DNA from: a virus
Reading direction: 5' to 3' (one strand)
Length of the DNA stretch: 25,413 nt
IMG/VR virus record: IMGVR_UViG_3300043640_000122
Coordinates: 1 to 25,413 of that record
This document shows positions 6,216 through 14,202 of the stretch, piece after piece. The position numbers were made by a program, and so were the translations under genes. Position 1 is the stretch's first letter. Each line of letters starts with the position of its first letter. The notes below the pieces were generated by a model. It was not told the DNA's origin. It saw nothing but the letters and a program-made list of their open reading frames with translations, and ran no database searches.

Positions 6216-6383
6216 GCACCAACAACACCAACCCAACCCCACCGCCGAGGGGCATGGGGGGCACCCCCCGATCGTGAAAATGTCCGAATAGGGGCCTGAC
6301 CCCATACCCCCCGGAATTTTTCCGTGGTACCTAGCGGCTCCAATTTCTCCCTGACCTGCTGTTTTTCGACGGAGGCGATTCCG
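6216..6383. other. Hairpin-rich non-coding gap before terminase (possible packaging site)
   Basis: No gene is seen in these 168 bp. The stretch holds GGGGGGCACCCCCC (6256-6269), GGGG-CCTGA-CCCC (6291-6303) and CGGAATTTTTCCG (6312-6324), a series of short inverted repeats with G/C runs. In many cos phages the cohesive-end and terminase-binding sites lie directly before the small terminase gene, so this is the natural place to look for cos or pac. The termini cannot be determined from the sequence alone. Position 6371-6375 (GGAGG) is the ribosome-binding site for the next gene. Confidence 0.4.
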
Positions 6384-6905
6384 GTGCCTCGTACGAAGAA
6401 GGCCGCCGGCACTGCGGTCGACACTCGCAACGGCCGCCGGGCTGACCTTCAGGTTGTGGCCGGCACCCGGTTCGATCCGCCGGAAGGCATCAGTGACCAG
6501 GCGGTCGAAGCCTGGAATGCCTACTGGGCGGACAACGTGGCCCAGGTGCAGACCCCGGTGGACCGCCCGGTGTTGCTGCGCTGGGTCACCGAGATGGACC
6601 GGTACCTGCGCCTGGTCGCCGAGGCTGACCGGCAGCCGGTGGTCAAGGGGTCGCAGGGTCAGCCGGTCGAGAACCCGTTGTATGGCGTGGCGTACAAGGC
6701 GCTGGCTGTGGTCCAGGCGTGCGAGAAGCAGCTGGGCATGGGCCCGCTGAACCGCTCCGCTTTGGGCATCGCGGTGATCGCAGAGGTCAAGTCGCTGGCC
6801 GAGATGAACGCCGGATACGGGGGTGGTCCGGATGCCGGTCAGCACTCCGACGAAGCCCCGAGCCCGCAGGACGACCCGCGCGTCATCAGCATCACCGCCC
6901 GCTGA
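6384..6905 (+). CDS. terS: Terminase small subunit (P27 family)
   Basis: A 173-residue small terminase that would recognise the packaging site and hand DNA to the large subunit. GTG 6384 has GGAGG at 6371-6375; the upstream extension to 6324 contains the CGGAA/TTCCG hairpin and is rejected. The layout matches the P27/phage terminase small-subunit family: a basic N-terminus (VPRTKKAAG), then FDPPEGISDQAVEAWNAYW, VDRPVLLRWVTEMDRYLR, and a C-terminal helical part with YKALAVVQACEKQLGMGPLNRSAL, where the GMGP/LNRSA segment is characteristic. Its end overlaps the large-subunit start by about 74 bases in another frame. Confidence 0.9.
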   Translation: MPRTKKAAGTAVDTRNGRRADLQVVAGTRFDPPEGISDQAVEAWNAYWADNVAQVQTPVDRPVLLRWVTEMDRYLRLVAEADRQPVVKGSQGQPVENPLYGVAYKALAVVQACEKQLGMGPLNRSALGIAVIAEVKSLAEMNAGYGGGPDAGQHSDEAPSPQDDPRVISITAR

Positions 6906-8454
6906 CCCGGGCTGCGGGGCGTGCGGATGGAAGCCCGCGGCGAAGGAACTGTGGCCCACCCATGGCGGGCTGGCCGTGCGGTGGATCGAGGATAATTGCA
7001 TCTGCGGCGAAGGCGACTTCTACGGCCAGAGGATCAAGCTGCGGGCCGATCAGCGGCTGTTCCTCTGGCGCTGGTATGAGCACTGCCCGAACTGCGACCA
7101 GTGGCGCTATGACGAGGCGTTGCGGGGCGAGGCGACCGGCGGCGGCAAAACGACTTTTATCGCCGCATTAGTGGTGTTGGAGTTCGCAGGCCCGGCACCG
7201 ATCGCCGTGTCCAGCCCGAACATCCCGATTGCTGCGGCGTCGTTCGAGCAGGCCGACTTGCTGTTCGGGACCGTGGCCACGATGTGCGGCGGCCGGGACC
7301 AGATGGCGAAGGAGTCCCCGCTTTGCGGGTTCTTCGAGGTGTACGACACGGAGATCAAATTCTCCGATGGGCGACCGGGCCGGATCTTCCGCATCGCCGC
7401 GGTGGCCGGCACGAACGAGGGCGGCTTGCCGACGCTGTTCGTCCGCGATGAACTCCACGAGTGGGGCGAGCCTGGCTCCCGGAAGGCACGCGTCGCGACG
7501 GTGGTCGGCAAGAGCACCCGGAAGCGCCGCACCGCGCACGGCTCGGGCCGGATCATCTCGCTGTCGACCGCGGGCTTCGACGTGAACAACTCGTTCCTGG
7601 GCCAGCTGTACAAGCTGGGCAAGCGGGTCGAGCGCAACCCCAAGGTCTCACCCCGGTTCCTGATGGACTGGTCCGAGGCGCCCGACGGGCTGAACTTCAA
7701 GCTGGCCAAGCATCGGGAGCAGGCGGTCAAGGCCGCATCCGGCGCGGCAGGTGTCCTCTGGGCGGTTGCCGACCGGGTCAACGACTGGGGTAAGCCCGCG
7801 TTCCCGTCGCACGAATGGATCCGGTACTTCGCGAACCGCTGGGTCGACGTCGCCGAAGACTCATGGATGCGCGACCACCCGGGCGCCTGGACGGCCTGCC
7901 AGGGCAAATGGAAGTCCGACCCCGCGAACCCATTCGTCGTCGCGGTCGACATGGCCCTGAAGCGGGACAGCGTCGCGGTGGACCGCATCGAGCAGCTGCC
8001 CGACGGCCGCTTCGCGGTTACCTCCCGGATCTGGGAACCGACCGGTGGGCCGATCGACCACCTTGACGTGTTCAACCATGCCAAGGGCCTGGCCGTCGGT
8101 AGCGGCTTCCGTGGCGTCGTCTATGACCCGCGCTTCTTCGAACTGCCGGCCCGGATGCTGGAGGACTCCGGCGTTCTGGCTATCGAGTTCGACCAGTCTC
8201 CGGTCCGGATGGCCCCGGCGTGCGGGCTGGCCTTCGACCTGATCACCGGCAAGCGCATCGTGCACGACGGTGACCCGGAGCTGACCGCCCACATCAACGC
8301 CGCGGTGAAGCGCGAGCAGGAGCGAGGGTTCACCTTGTCGAAGGGCAAGAGCAAGCGCCACATCGATGCCGCGGTCGCCCTGTGCATGGGCCTGTGGATA
8401 TTGCACGAGGTGCCGGCGGCCCCTCCACCGAAGCCGTGGGTGATGTACGGGTGA
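6832..8454 (+). CDS. terL: Terminase large subunit
   Basis: A 540-residue packaging motor: ATPase plus nuclease. Numbered from ATG 6832, Walker A ATGGGKTT is at 101-108, Walker B LPTLFVRDE at 199-207 with the Asp-Glu pair, and the coupling motif STAG at 245-248. The nuclease domain shows AVDMALKRD (Asp373), VVYDP (Asp432) and HIDAAVAL (Asp512), the expected acidic triad. The N-terminus has CGAC and later CPNC before the ATPase domain, possibly a zinc knuckle. GTG 6823 is a second possible start; ATG 6832 has GGGGGTGG upstream at better spacing. It overlaps terS by 74 bases and ends in GTGA with the next gene. Confidence 0.95.
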   Translation: MPVSTPTKPRARRTTRASSASPPADPGCGACGWKPAAKELWPTHGGLAVRWIEDNCICGEGDFYGQRIKLRADQRLFLWRWYEHCPNCDQWRYDEALRGEATGGGKTTFIAALVVLEFAGPAPIAVSSPNIPIAAASFEQADLLFGTVATMCGGRDQMAKESPLCGFFEVYDTEIKFSDGRPGRIFRIAAVAGTNEGGLPTLFVRDELHEWGEPGSRKARVATVVGKSTRKRRTAHGSGRIISLSTAGFDVNNSFLGQLYKLGKRVERNPKVSPRFLMDWSEAPDGLNFKLAKHREQAVKAASGAAGVLWAVADRVNDWGKPAFPSHEWIRYFANRWVDVAEDSWMRDHPGAWTACQGKWKSDPANPFVVAVDMALKRDSVAVDRIEQLPDGRFAVTSRIWEPTGGPIDHLDVFNHAKGLAVGSGFRGVVYDPRFFELPARMLEDSGVLAIEFDQSPVRMAPACGLAFDLITGKRIVHDGDPELTAHINAAVKREQERGFTLSKGKSKRHIDAAVALCMGLWILHEVPAAPPPKPWVMYG

Positions 8455-8636
8455 GACGCATCGAAGCTGTTGCCCTGTTCGCGTTCGCGCTGCTGCTGGC
8501 CGTTGCCGGCCTTGCGTGGTTGTTCGGCCCGTACGGGCTGCTCGGTGCCGGTCTGGCACTGATCGTGGTCACCCTGTTCGCCCTCGACATCAAGGACGGT
8601 GACCGTGAAGCTGTGGGACCTCCTGCGCGCCGGTAA
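8451..8636 (+). CDS. Small two-helix membrane protein
   Basis: A 61-residue protein with two hydrophobic segments, about residues 5-24 (AVALFAFALLLAVAGLAWLF) and 26-43 (YGLLGAGLALIVVTLFAL), followed by a polar tail. GTG 8451 overlaps the terL stop (GTGA). Its end overlaps the portal start by about 30 bases in another frame. Small membrane peptides between terminase and portal are seen in other actinophages, but their role is not known to me. It could be a holin-like or superinfection-related protein; no lysin is nearby, so a holin role is not favoured. Confidence 0.7.
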   Translation: MRRIEAVALFAFALLLAVAGLAWLFGPYGLLGAGLALIVVTLFALDIKDGDREAVGPPARR

Positions 8637-10026
8637 CACCGTGGCCCGGTACAGCCTCGACGACTACGGCCGGGACCTGACCTCCGCGTACGGGAACTTC
8701 GGACTGTACGGGTCGGGCACCTCGCCCTACCAGAAGACCGAGGACATCGAGAACAGCTTTGCCGGATACACCCAGGCGGCGTACAAGTCCAACGGGGTCG
8801 TGTTCGCGGTCATCTTGACCAGGCTGTTGCTGTTCTCCGAGGCCCGTTTCCAGTGGCAGAGGATCAATAGTGGCCGGCCGGGTGACCTGTTCGGCACTGC
8901 CGATCTGGCGCTGCTGGAGATGCCCTGGCCGAACGGCACCACCGGGGAACTGCTGGCCCGCATGGAACAAGATGCTTCGCTGGCCGGCAACTTCTACGCG
9001 GTGCGTGAGGCGGAGCGGCTACGCAGGCTACGCCCAGACTGGGTGACGATCGTTCTGTCGGCGCCGCCGGCCGAGGCTACTCAGTCCGACGTGATCGGCT
9101 ACTGGTATCACCCGGGCCGGGTCATGGCCGGGCTGGAACCCACCTCGACCGATGAGCTGTTCCTGCCGGAGGAGACCTGCCACTGGTCGCCGGTGCCGGA
9201 CCCCGATGCCCAATATCGCGGAATGTCCTGGTTGACGCCGGTGGTCCGGGAGATTCAGGCGGACCGGGCCGCGACCGAGCACAAGCTTCGGTTCTTCGAG
9301 AACGGCGCGACTCTGGGCCCGGTCATCTCCCTGAAGGAAACGGTGACGGCCGAGCAGTTCAAAGAGTTCATCGCCGAGACGAACGCTGCCCACAAGGGCG
9401 TAGAGAACGCCTACAAGCCGCTGTACGTCGGCGGCGGGGCGGACGTCACTCTGGCCACGGCCGACATGCGGCAGCTCGATTTCAAGGGCACCCAGGGCGC
9501 CGGGGAAACTCGGATCTGCGCGGCCGGCCACGTTCCCCCGATCATCGTTGGCCTGTCCGAGGGTTTGCAGGCGTCGACCTATTCGAACTATGCGCAGGCG
9601 CGCCGGGCGTTCGGTGACGGCTGGGCCCGGCCGCAGTGGCGTTCGGCGTGTGCGGCGCTGGCCAGCATCACCGATGTGCCGGCCGGGACCACACCCGGCA
9701 CAGTGCGGCTCTGGTACGACGACCGGGATATTGCCTTCCTGCGCGAGGACCAGGCCGATGCGGCGAAGATCGCCCAGACGGTGGCGATCACCATCAGGAC
9801 CTACACCGATGCGGGCTTCGAACCGAAGTCCGCGGTTGCCGCCGCGGTGGCCTCCGACCCGACGCTGCTCGTGCATTCGGGTTTGTACTCGGTGCAGTTG
9901 ACTCCGCCGGGTACAGCAGCCGCGCCGGGTAGCCCGGCGGCGGAAGGCACCCTGCCGGCACCTGAAGACACGCCAGCCGACGAGCCGGCCCCCGATACGA
10001 ACCCGGATGAGGTGGAGGCGCCATGA
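8605..10026 (+). CDS. Portal protein (HK97-type)
   Basis: A 473-residue portal that would form the dodecameric ring at the capsid vertex and the docking site for terminase. Family-like segments include NGVVFAVILTRLLLFSEARF in the N-terminal part, MSWLTPVVREIQADRAATEHK near residue 205, FFENGATLGPVISL, and the C-terminal half GETRICAAGHVPPIIVGLSEG with STYSNYAQARRAF. The C-terminus is an Ala/Pro/Glu-rich tail. GTG 8605 is preferred because AAGGA (8592-8596) lies 8 bases upstream; GTG 8599 is too close to it. The gene ends in an ATGA overlap with the protease gene. Order terL-portal-protease-capsid is classical. Confidence 0.93.
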   Translation: MKLWDLLRAGNTVARYSLDDYGRDLTSAYGNFGLYGSGTSPYQKTEDIENSFAGYTQAAYKSNGVVFAVILTRLLLFSEARFQWQRINSGRPGDLFGTADLALLEMPWPNGTTGELLARMEQDASLAGNFYAVREAERLRRLRPDWVTIVLSAPPAEATQSDVIGYWYHPGRVMAGLEPTSTDELFLPEETCHWSPVPDPDAQYRGMSWLTPVVREIQADRAATEHKLRFFENGATLGPVISLKETVTAEQFKEFIAETNAAHKGVENAYKPLYVGGGADVTLATADMRQLDFKGTQGAGETRICAAGHVPPIIVGLSEGLQASTYSNYAQARRAFGDGWARPQWRSACAALASITDVPAGTTPGTVRLWYDDRDIAFLREDQADAAKIAQTVAITIRTYTDAGFEPKSAVAAAVASDPTLLVHSGLYSVQLTPPGTAAAPGSPAAEGTLPAPEDTPADEPAPDTNPDEVEAP

Positions 10027-11264
10027 ACTTCAGTGAGTCGCTGCACCCCCGGGTGCCGGCCGGCGGTACCGGTGGCGGCGAGTTCGGCGCCGACGGGAAG
10101 GCGAAGCCCAAGGCCCCGGCCAAGGGCGGAGCGAAGGCAACGGCTCGGCCCAACGCTGGGCCGCTCAAGTCGTCGCTGTCCTTCGACGGCACGCGCGGCC
10201 CGGGCTACGGGACCAAGAACGGCGACCCGCACGTGCACGACCTTCAGGAGGCGCTGACCCGGCTGGGTCTCACCGACTCCGACGGCAAGAAGCTCGTCGA
10301 CGACGGGAAGCTCGGGCCGCGCACCACCGAGGCCATCAAGGCGGCCCAGAAGAAGCTCGGCGTCAAGGCCGACGGCGTGGTCAGCCCGGCGTTCTACACC
10401 AAGCTGCTGGCCGCCAAGGCGACCCCGAAGGCGGCACCCAAGGCGGCGCGTTCCGATTTCGAGGTCCCGATCCTCGGCCGGGACATGTACCTGCGCACCT
10501 GGCCGCTGGACGGCATCGAAATCGTGTCCCGTGCGAAGGGCGGCGACGGCAGAACGGTTGAGGCGTATGCCGCGGTGTTCGGTGTCCCGAAGGAGATCAC
10601 CGACCAGCACGGGCACTACATCGAGGACATCCACCGGTCGTCGTTCAACCGGACGCTGAACGGCAAGGGCGCCAAGGCGATGTGCCTCTACAACCACGGC
10701 TTGGACCTGCAGGGCAAACCGATGGCGATGGCCCAGGTGCCGCTCGGCCTGCCGCTGGAGATCAAGCCCGACTCGCGGGGCCTGCTCACCCGGACGCGCT
10801 ACAACAACAGCGAGTTCGCGGACCGGGTGCTGGAGTCGATCAAGAACGACGAGATCACCGCCCAGTCCTTCCGTGGCCCGATCTACCGCTCCGACCCTGT
10901 CCGGGTACCCCGGACGCGGCCCGGCGCGGCCCTGCCCACGGTGACCCGCCTGGAACTGGGCCTGTCCGACTACGGGCCCACCCCGATCGCCTACTACCCG
11001 GAGGCCCAGATCATGGCCGTCCGCTCGGCGGTAGACATCATCGAAGACATCGCCGGCCTGGACCAGGCCGAGCGTGCGGAGCTGATCCGCGCCTTGTCGC
11101 CCACCACTCCGCTGGTACCGACGGATCCGGAGACGACCACAGCCACCCCCGACGATTCGGGGCCCGGCGCCGAGGACCCGCGCGACGCGCACTCCAATCG
11201 GCTCGCTATTGCCCGTGCGCGGCTGCGTATGGACATGATCGCCAAGGGAGTACGAAATGGCTAA
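10023..11264 (+). CDS. Prohead protease with N-terminal peptidoglycan-binding-like domain
   Basis: A 413-residue HK97-family capsid maturation protease. The N-terminus (SLHPRVPAGGTGGGEFG) is the short motif often seen at the start of phage morphogenesis proteins. Residues ~66-130 match a PG_binding_1-like repeat: DPHVHDLQEALTRLGL, GKLGPRTTEAIKAAQKKLGV, ADGVVSPAFYTKLLA. The protease domain starts near 165 (IEIVSRAKGG, VEAYAAVFGVPKEI); likely catalytic residues are His225 in CLYNHG and Ser282 in TAQSFRG. A Thr/Pro/Glu-rich C-terminal region follows. The gene overlaps portal (ATGA) and capsid (8 bases). A peptidoglycan-binding domain on a capsid protease is odd; it may be packaged or removed during maturation. 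Confidence 0.9.
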   Translation: MNFSESLHPRVPAGGTGGGEFGADGKAKPKAPAKGGAKATARPNAGPLKSSLSFDGTRGPGYGTKNGDPHVHDLQEALTRLGLTDSDGKKLVDDGKLGPRTTEAIKAAQKKLGVKADGVVSPAFYTKLLAAKATPKAAPKAARSDFEVPILGRDMYLRTWPLDGIEIVSRAKGGDGRTVEAYAAVFGVPKEITDQHGHYIEDIHRSSFNRTLNGKGAKAMCLYNHGLDLQGKPMAMAQVPLGLPLEIKPDSRGLLTRTRYNNSEFADRVLESIKNDEITAQSFRGPIYRSDPVRVPRTRPGAALPTVTRLELGLSDYGPTPIAYYPEAQIMAVRSAVDIIEDIAGLDQAERAELIRALSPTTPLVPTDPETTTATPDDSGPGAEDPRDAHSNRLAIARARLRMDMIAKGVRNG

Positions 11265-12681
11265 GCGCACGGCTGCGACGATCGCGGCTGAGCAGGAAAT
11301 CCTCCGCACCGAGCTGATCGAACTCGACGAGCTGGAGGAGCCCACCGACGAGCAGGTCACCCGCGCCACTGCGGCGCTGGGCGAGTTCGAGACGCTGGAC
11401 ACCGAGCGCACCGCGGCCGTGGCCTACGAAGAGAAGATCGCCCTGGTGCGGTCCAAGGCACTCGACCCGGCCAACGTCGAGCCGGGCACGCCGCGCAGCC
11501 CGGAGGTCAAGCGGACCGCCGACCCGTACGAGGGGCTGGAGGCGCTGCGGTCCGGTTTCGCGGAGCCGGCCGACGTCATCTCCCGGGCGCAGACCGCCGT
11601 GGAGAAGGCGCCCCGGCACCTCAACGACGCCGGCCGCGAGCACATCCTGGCGATGCTGGACCAGGACGGCAAGCAGGCGGCTTTGCTGGCCCGGCACCTG
11701 CTGCTGACCGGCTCGGAGGAGTACCACCGCGAGTTCGAGGAGTTCTTCGAGTCCGGCGGCCGGTACATGGGCCCGAGCCTGCGGCGTGCTATCTCGCTGA
11801 CCCCGGACAGCGCCGGTGGCGCCCTGATGCCGTTCACCTTCGACCCGACGATCATCCTGACCAACCTCGGGATCAAGTCGTCCATTCGCAACCTGGCCAC
11901 GGTCAAGCAGACCCTGACCAACTCGTGGAACGGTGTCACCTCCGACGGCGTGACCGCCGGCTGGCTGGCGGAAAACACGGCCTCCGGCGACAACACGCCG
12001 GGGTTCACCCGGCCGGGTATCCCGGTGTACAAGGCGTTCGCGTGGGTGGTCGGTTCGTACGAGGCGCTGGCCGACAGCGGCTTCGCCTCCTCGCTGGGCA
12101 TGCTGGTCGCCGACGCGAAGGACCGGCTCGACGGTGCGGCGTTCGCGACCGGCAACGGCACCACCCAGCCCAAGGGCCTGGTCACCGCCGCGGTGGCGAC
12201 CACCGCCTCCCGGGTGGCTTCAGCCGGCGCGAGCATGGCTGTGGCCGACGTCTTCAACCTGGTCAACGCGACCAGCGAGCGGCACGGCGACGAGAGCGTG
12301 TGGTTCGCCCACAAGTCGGTGTACAACCAGATCCGCCAGTTCAGCACGGTCACCTCGGGTGGCGCGTTCTGGGCGGACATGGGTGTCGGCACCCCGCCGA
12401 GCCTGCTGGGCGCCGGGGCCTACAAGGAGTCCTCGATGGACCCCCTGAAGGCGGGCACCACCTCGACGCTGCTGGTCCTGGCGGACCCGAAGTCGTACCA
12501 CGTCGTCGACCGGGTCGGTCTGACCCTGAAATATAACGACATGATCATGTCGACCACGACCAACACCCCGATGGGCCAGGCCGGCTGGGCCGCGTTCTGG
12601 CGGACCGGCGGCGACCTGATCGACCCGGCCGGCTCGGCGAAGGTGCTGCGCCAGTTCACCACCACCAGCGCCTGGGTCTAG
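11257..12681 (+). CDS. Major capsid protein (HK97 fold)
   Basis: A 474-residue HK97-type capsid subunit. The first ~75 residues are Glu/Ala/Leu-rich and probably a coiled-coil delta domain (scaffold) that the upstream protease would remove. The rest shows the fold's usual pattern: TPDSAGGALMPFTFDPTIIL near 185, a Trp-containing SDGVTAGWLAENTAS, KAFAWVVGSYEALADS, DRLDGAAFATGNGTTQPKGL, and near the end NTPMGQAGWAAFWRTGGDLIDP. ATG 11257 has AAGGGAG at 11243-11249 and overlaps the protease stop. Two tandem hairpins follow the stop. High expression is expected from the strong ribosome-binding site and position. Confidence 0.96.
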   Translation: MAKRTAATIAAEQEILRTELIELDELEEPTDEQVTRATAALGEFETLDTERTAAVAYEEKIALVRSKALDPANVEPGTPRSPEVKRTADPYEGLEALRSGFAEPADVISRAQTAVEKAPRHLNDAGREHILAMLDQDGKQAALLARHLLLTGSEEYHREFEEFFESGGRYMGPSLRRAISLTPDSAGGALMPFTFDPTIILTNLGIKSSIRNLATVKQTLTNSWNGVTSDGVTAGWLAENTASGDNTPGFTRPGIPVYKAFAWVVGSYEALADSGFASSLGMLVADAKDRLDGAAFATGNGTTQPKGLVTAAVATTASRVASAGASMAVADVFNLVNATSERHGDESVWFAHKSVYNQIRQFSTVTSGGAFWADMGVGTPPSLLGAGAYKESSMDPLKAGTTSTLLVLADPKSYHVVDRVGLTLKYNDMIMSTTTNTPMGQAGWAAFWRTGGDLIDPAGSAKVLRQFTTTSAWV

Positions 12682-12693
12682 GCGCACCAATCG

Positions 12694-12714
12694 CCCGTCG
12701 GTAGCTCCGACGGG
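12694..12714 (+). terminator. First hairpin after the capsid gene
   Basis: CCCGTCGG (12694-12701), loop TAGCT, and CCGACGGG (12707-12714) are a perfect 8-bp stem 12 bases after the capsid stop. It is followed by AAGGAG, not by a T run, and is two bases from a second, larger hairpin. It may protect or end the capsid transcript. Confidence 0.5.
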
Positions 12715-12716
12715 AA

Positions 12717-12750
12717 GGAGACCCCCGGCTGCTGGGTGCCGGGGGTCTCC
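12717..12750 (+). terminator. Second, very strong hairpin after the capsid gene
   Basis: GGAGACCCCCGGC (12717-12729) and GCCGGGGGTCTCC (12738-12750) form a perfect 13-bp stem with an 8-base loop. No T run follows (GTATACCC), so it is not a textbook intrinsic terminator; partial termination or mRNA stabilisation would let capsid be made in excess over the downstream genes. The next gene's ribosome-binding site (AGAGGAG) begins 8 bases later. Confidence 0.6.
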
Positions 12751-12770
12751 GTATACCCAGAGGAGAAACC

Positions 12771-13481
12771 TTGTCACAGGTATTCGTGGCGTGGCTGCAC
12801 CCCGGCGACGTCAGCTCGGCGTTCGCCGAGTCCCTGTCCGGCATGCTCGCGTGGGACTTCCTGCGCCAGACCGAACGCGACCTGCCCCGCCAGCTCACCG
12901 GGATGCGCGGCTTCCACGCCGGCGTGAACATCGCCGGCCCCCGCAACGGCGTGGTCCGGGAGTTCCTGGCCCGGCCGGAGTGGGGCGACTGGCTGCTTCA
13001 GATCGACGTGGACATGCTGTTCGCCCCGGACTCGGTGGAGAAGCTGCTCGCCGCCGCGGACCCGGTGTCCGCCCCGGTGGTCGGCGGGTTGTGCTTCGGC
13101 GCGACCGACGGCGAACTGTGGCCCACCCTCTACGACCTCACCGAGGGCGACGACGGCCCGTACCTGATCCGGCGGCCCACGTTCGAGCTGGACACCATGC
13201 AGCGGGTCACGGCGACCGGCGGGGCGTTCCTGATGATGCACCGCTCGGTGCTGGAAGCGGTGCGGGACAAGGCTTTCAATGCGGCGTATCCGTGGTTCCA
13301 GGAAACGGAACTGTGCGGCGAGCCGTGCGGCGAGGACCTGACGTTCTGCCTGCGCGTCGGTCTGGCGGGGTACTGGGTGCACGTCAACACCGGCGTGCGC
13401 ATCGGGCATGTGAAGCCCACCGTGCTCGGCGCGGCCCGGTATCTGGCCCAGCAGGCGATGCAGGAGCAGGCCAATGACTGA
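12771..13481 (+). CDS. GT-A-like glycosyltransferase (first of two)
   Basis: A 236-residue protein with glycosyltransferase features: an N-terminal strand VFVAWLHPGDV, then WLLQIDVDMLFAPDSVEKLL, where Asp79-Val-Asp81 is a DxD metal/nucleotide-sugar motif. VTATGGAFLMMHRSVLEAV and GEDLTFCLRVGLAGYWVHVN (187-206) follow, as in GT2/GT-A enzymes, with His213 near the C-terminus. It would transfer sugar from a nucleotide donor, probably to a virion protein given its place after the capsid gene; that target is inferred. The start is TTG 12771, with AGGAG at 12761-12765. It overlaps the next gene by 8 bases. No membrane segment is seen. Confidence 0.8.
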   Translation: MSQVFVAWLHPGDVSSAFAESLSGMLAWDFLRQTERDLPRQLTGMRGFHAGVNIAGPRNGVVREFLARPEWGDWLLQIDVDMLFAPDSVEKLLAAADPVSAPVVGGLCFGATDGELWPTLYDLTEGDDGPYLIRRPTFELDTMQRVTATGGAFLMMHRSVLEAVRDKAFNAAYPWFQETELCGEPCGEDLTFCLRVGLAGYWVHVNTGVRIGHVKPTVLGAARYLAQQAMQEQAND

Positions 13482-14202
13482 CCTGGTGATGGTGGTCCCC
13501 TCGCGCGGGCGACCGGCTGCCGCTCACGAGCTGGTGCAGATGTTCAACAACACGGCTGTGACCCGGCCGGGCCTGGTGTTCGCTGTCGGCGAAGATGACC
13601 CGACGCTGCCGGAGTACCGCCGGCTGACCGGGTTGACCCTCGGCGTCCAGCTGGCTATCCAGCCCGTCCCGCCCGTCGACCGGCCGTCCACCATGGTCCA
13701 CGCGCTGAATGCCGTAGCCGTCTGGCTGACCAACGCCGAGGGCGGCCCGTACGCGGTGGGCTTCATGGGCGACGACCACCGGCCACGCACCTACGGGTGG
13801 GACCGGATGTACCTCGATGCCCTGCGCGAGATGGGCACCGGGATCGTGTACGGCGATGACCTGTTCCAGGGCGAGGCACTGCCTACGCAGGTAGCGATGA
13901 CCTCGGACATCATCCGGGCGCTGAGCTTCATGGCCCCGCCGAACCTGTGGCACATGTTCTGCGACGACTTCTGGCGCGACCTCGGCCGGGCGGCCGGGTG
14001 TCTGCGGTACATGCCAGAGGTCGTGGTCGAGCACCTGCACCCGCTGGCCGGCAAGGCTTCCGTCGATGCCAGCTACCTACGGTCCAACGACCCGGCTGTG
14101 TACGCACACGACGCCGATGTGTACACCCGCTACCACCGGTCGGGCCAGTTCGCCGCCGACGTCCTGAAGGTCCGGGCACTGCGACCAGAGGGGGCATCGT
14201 GA
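13474..14202 (+). CDS. Second glycosyltransferase-like protein
   Basis: A 242-residue protein directly coupled to the preceding glycosyltransferase. It begins MTDLVMVVPSRGRP, the usual first strand of GT2-type enzymes, followed by VFAVGEDDPTLPEY, then VGFMGDDHRPRTYGWD (Asp100-Asp101-His102), a likely metal-binding acidic motif. MFCDDFWRDLGRAAG (161-175) and VVEHLHPLAG complete the fold pattern with possible catalytic acid and His residues. ATG 13474 has AGGAG at 13462-13466. It ends in GTGA with the fibre-like gene. Donor and acceptor are unknown; glycosylation of a neighbouring structural protein is the simplest reading. Confidence 0.78.
   Translation: MTDLVMVVPSRGRPAAAHELVQMFNNTAVTRPGLVFAVGEDDPTLPEYRRLTGLTLGVQLAIQPVPPVDRPSTMVHALNAVAVWLTNAEGGPYAVGFMGDDHRPRTYGWDRMYLDALREMGTGIVYGDDLFQGEALPTQVAMTSDIIRALSFMAPPNLWHMFCDDFWRDLGRAAGCLRYMPEVVVEHLHPLAGKASVDASYLRSNDPAVYAHDADVYTRYHRSGQFAADVLKVRALRPEGAS

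Noticed and set aside
6324-6383. Earlier start for the small terminase at 6324
   Set aside because: That stretch begins inside the CGGAA/TTCCG hairpin and has no ribosome-binding site, while GTG 6384 has GGAGG at proper spacing.
8451-8636. Small membrane protein as a holin
   Set aside because: Two hydrophobic segments would fit, but no endolysin or other lysis gene is nearby and its place between terminase and portal is not typical.
9801-11411. Long open frame on the minus strand (536 codons), and similar ones at 1225-2151, 19228-20760 and 21617-22957
   Set aside because: They lie opposite well-supported genes, lack family-like sequence, and are the usual by-product of high-GC codon use.
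13947-14198. Upstream extension of the fibre-like gene to 13947
   Set aside because: It lies inside the second glycosyltransferase gene in another frame; GTG 14199 has a GGGGG site and a GTGA overlap.
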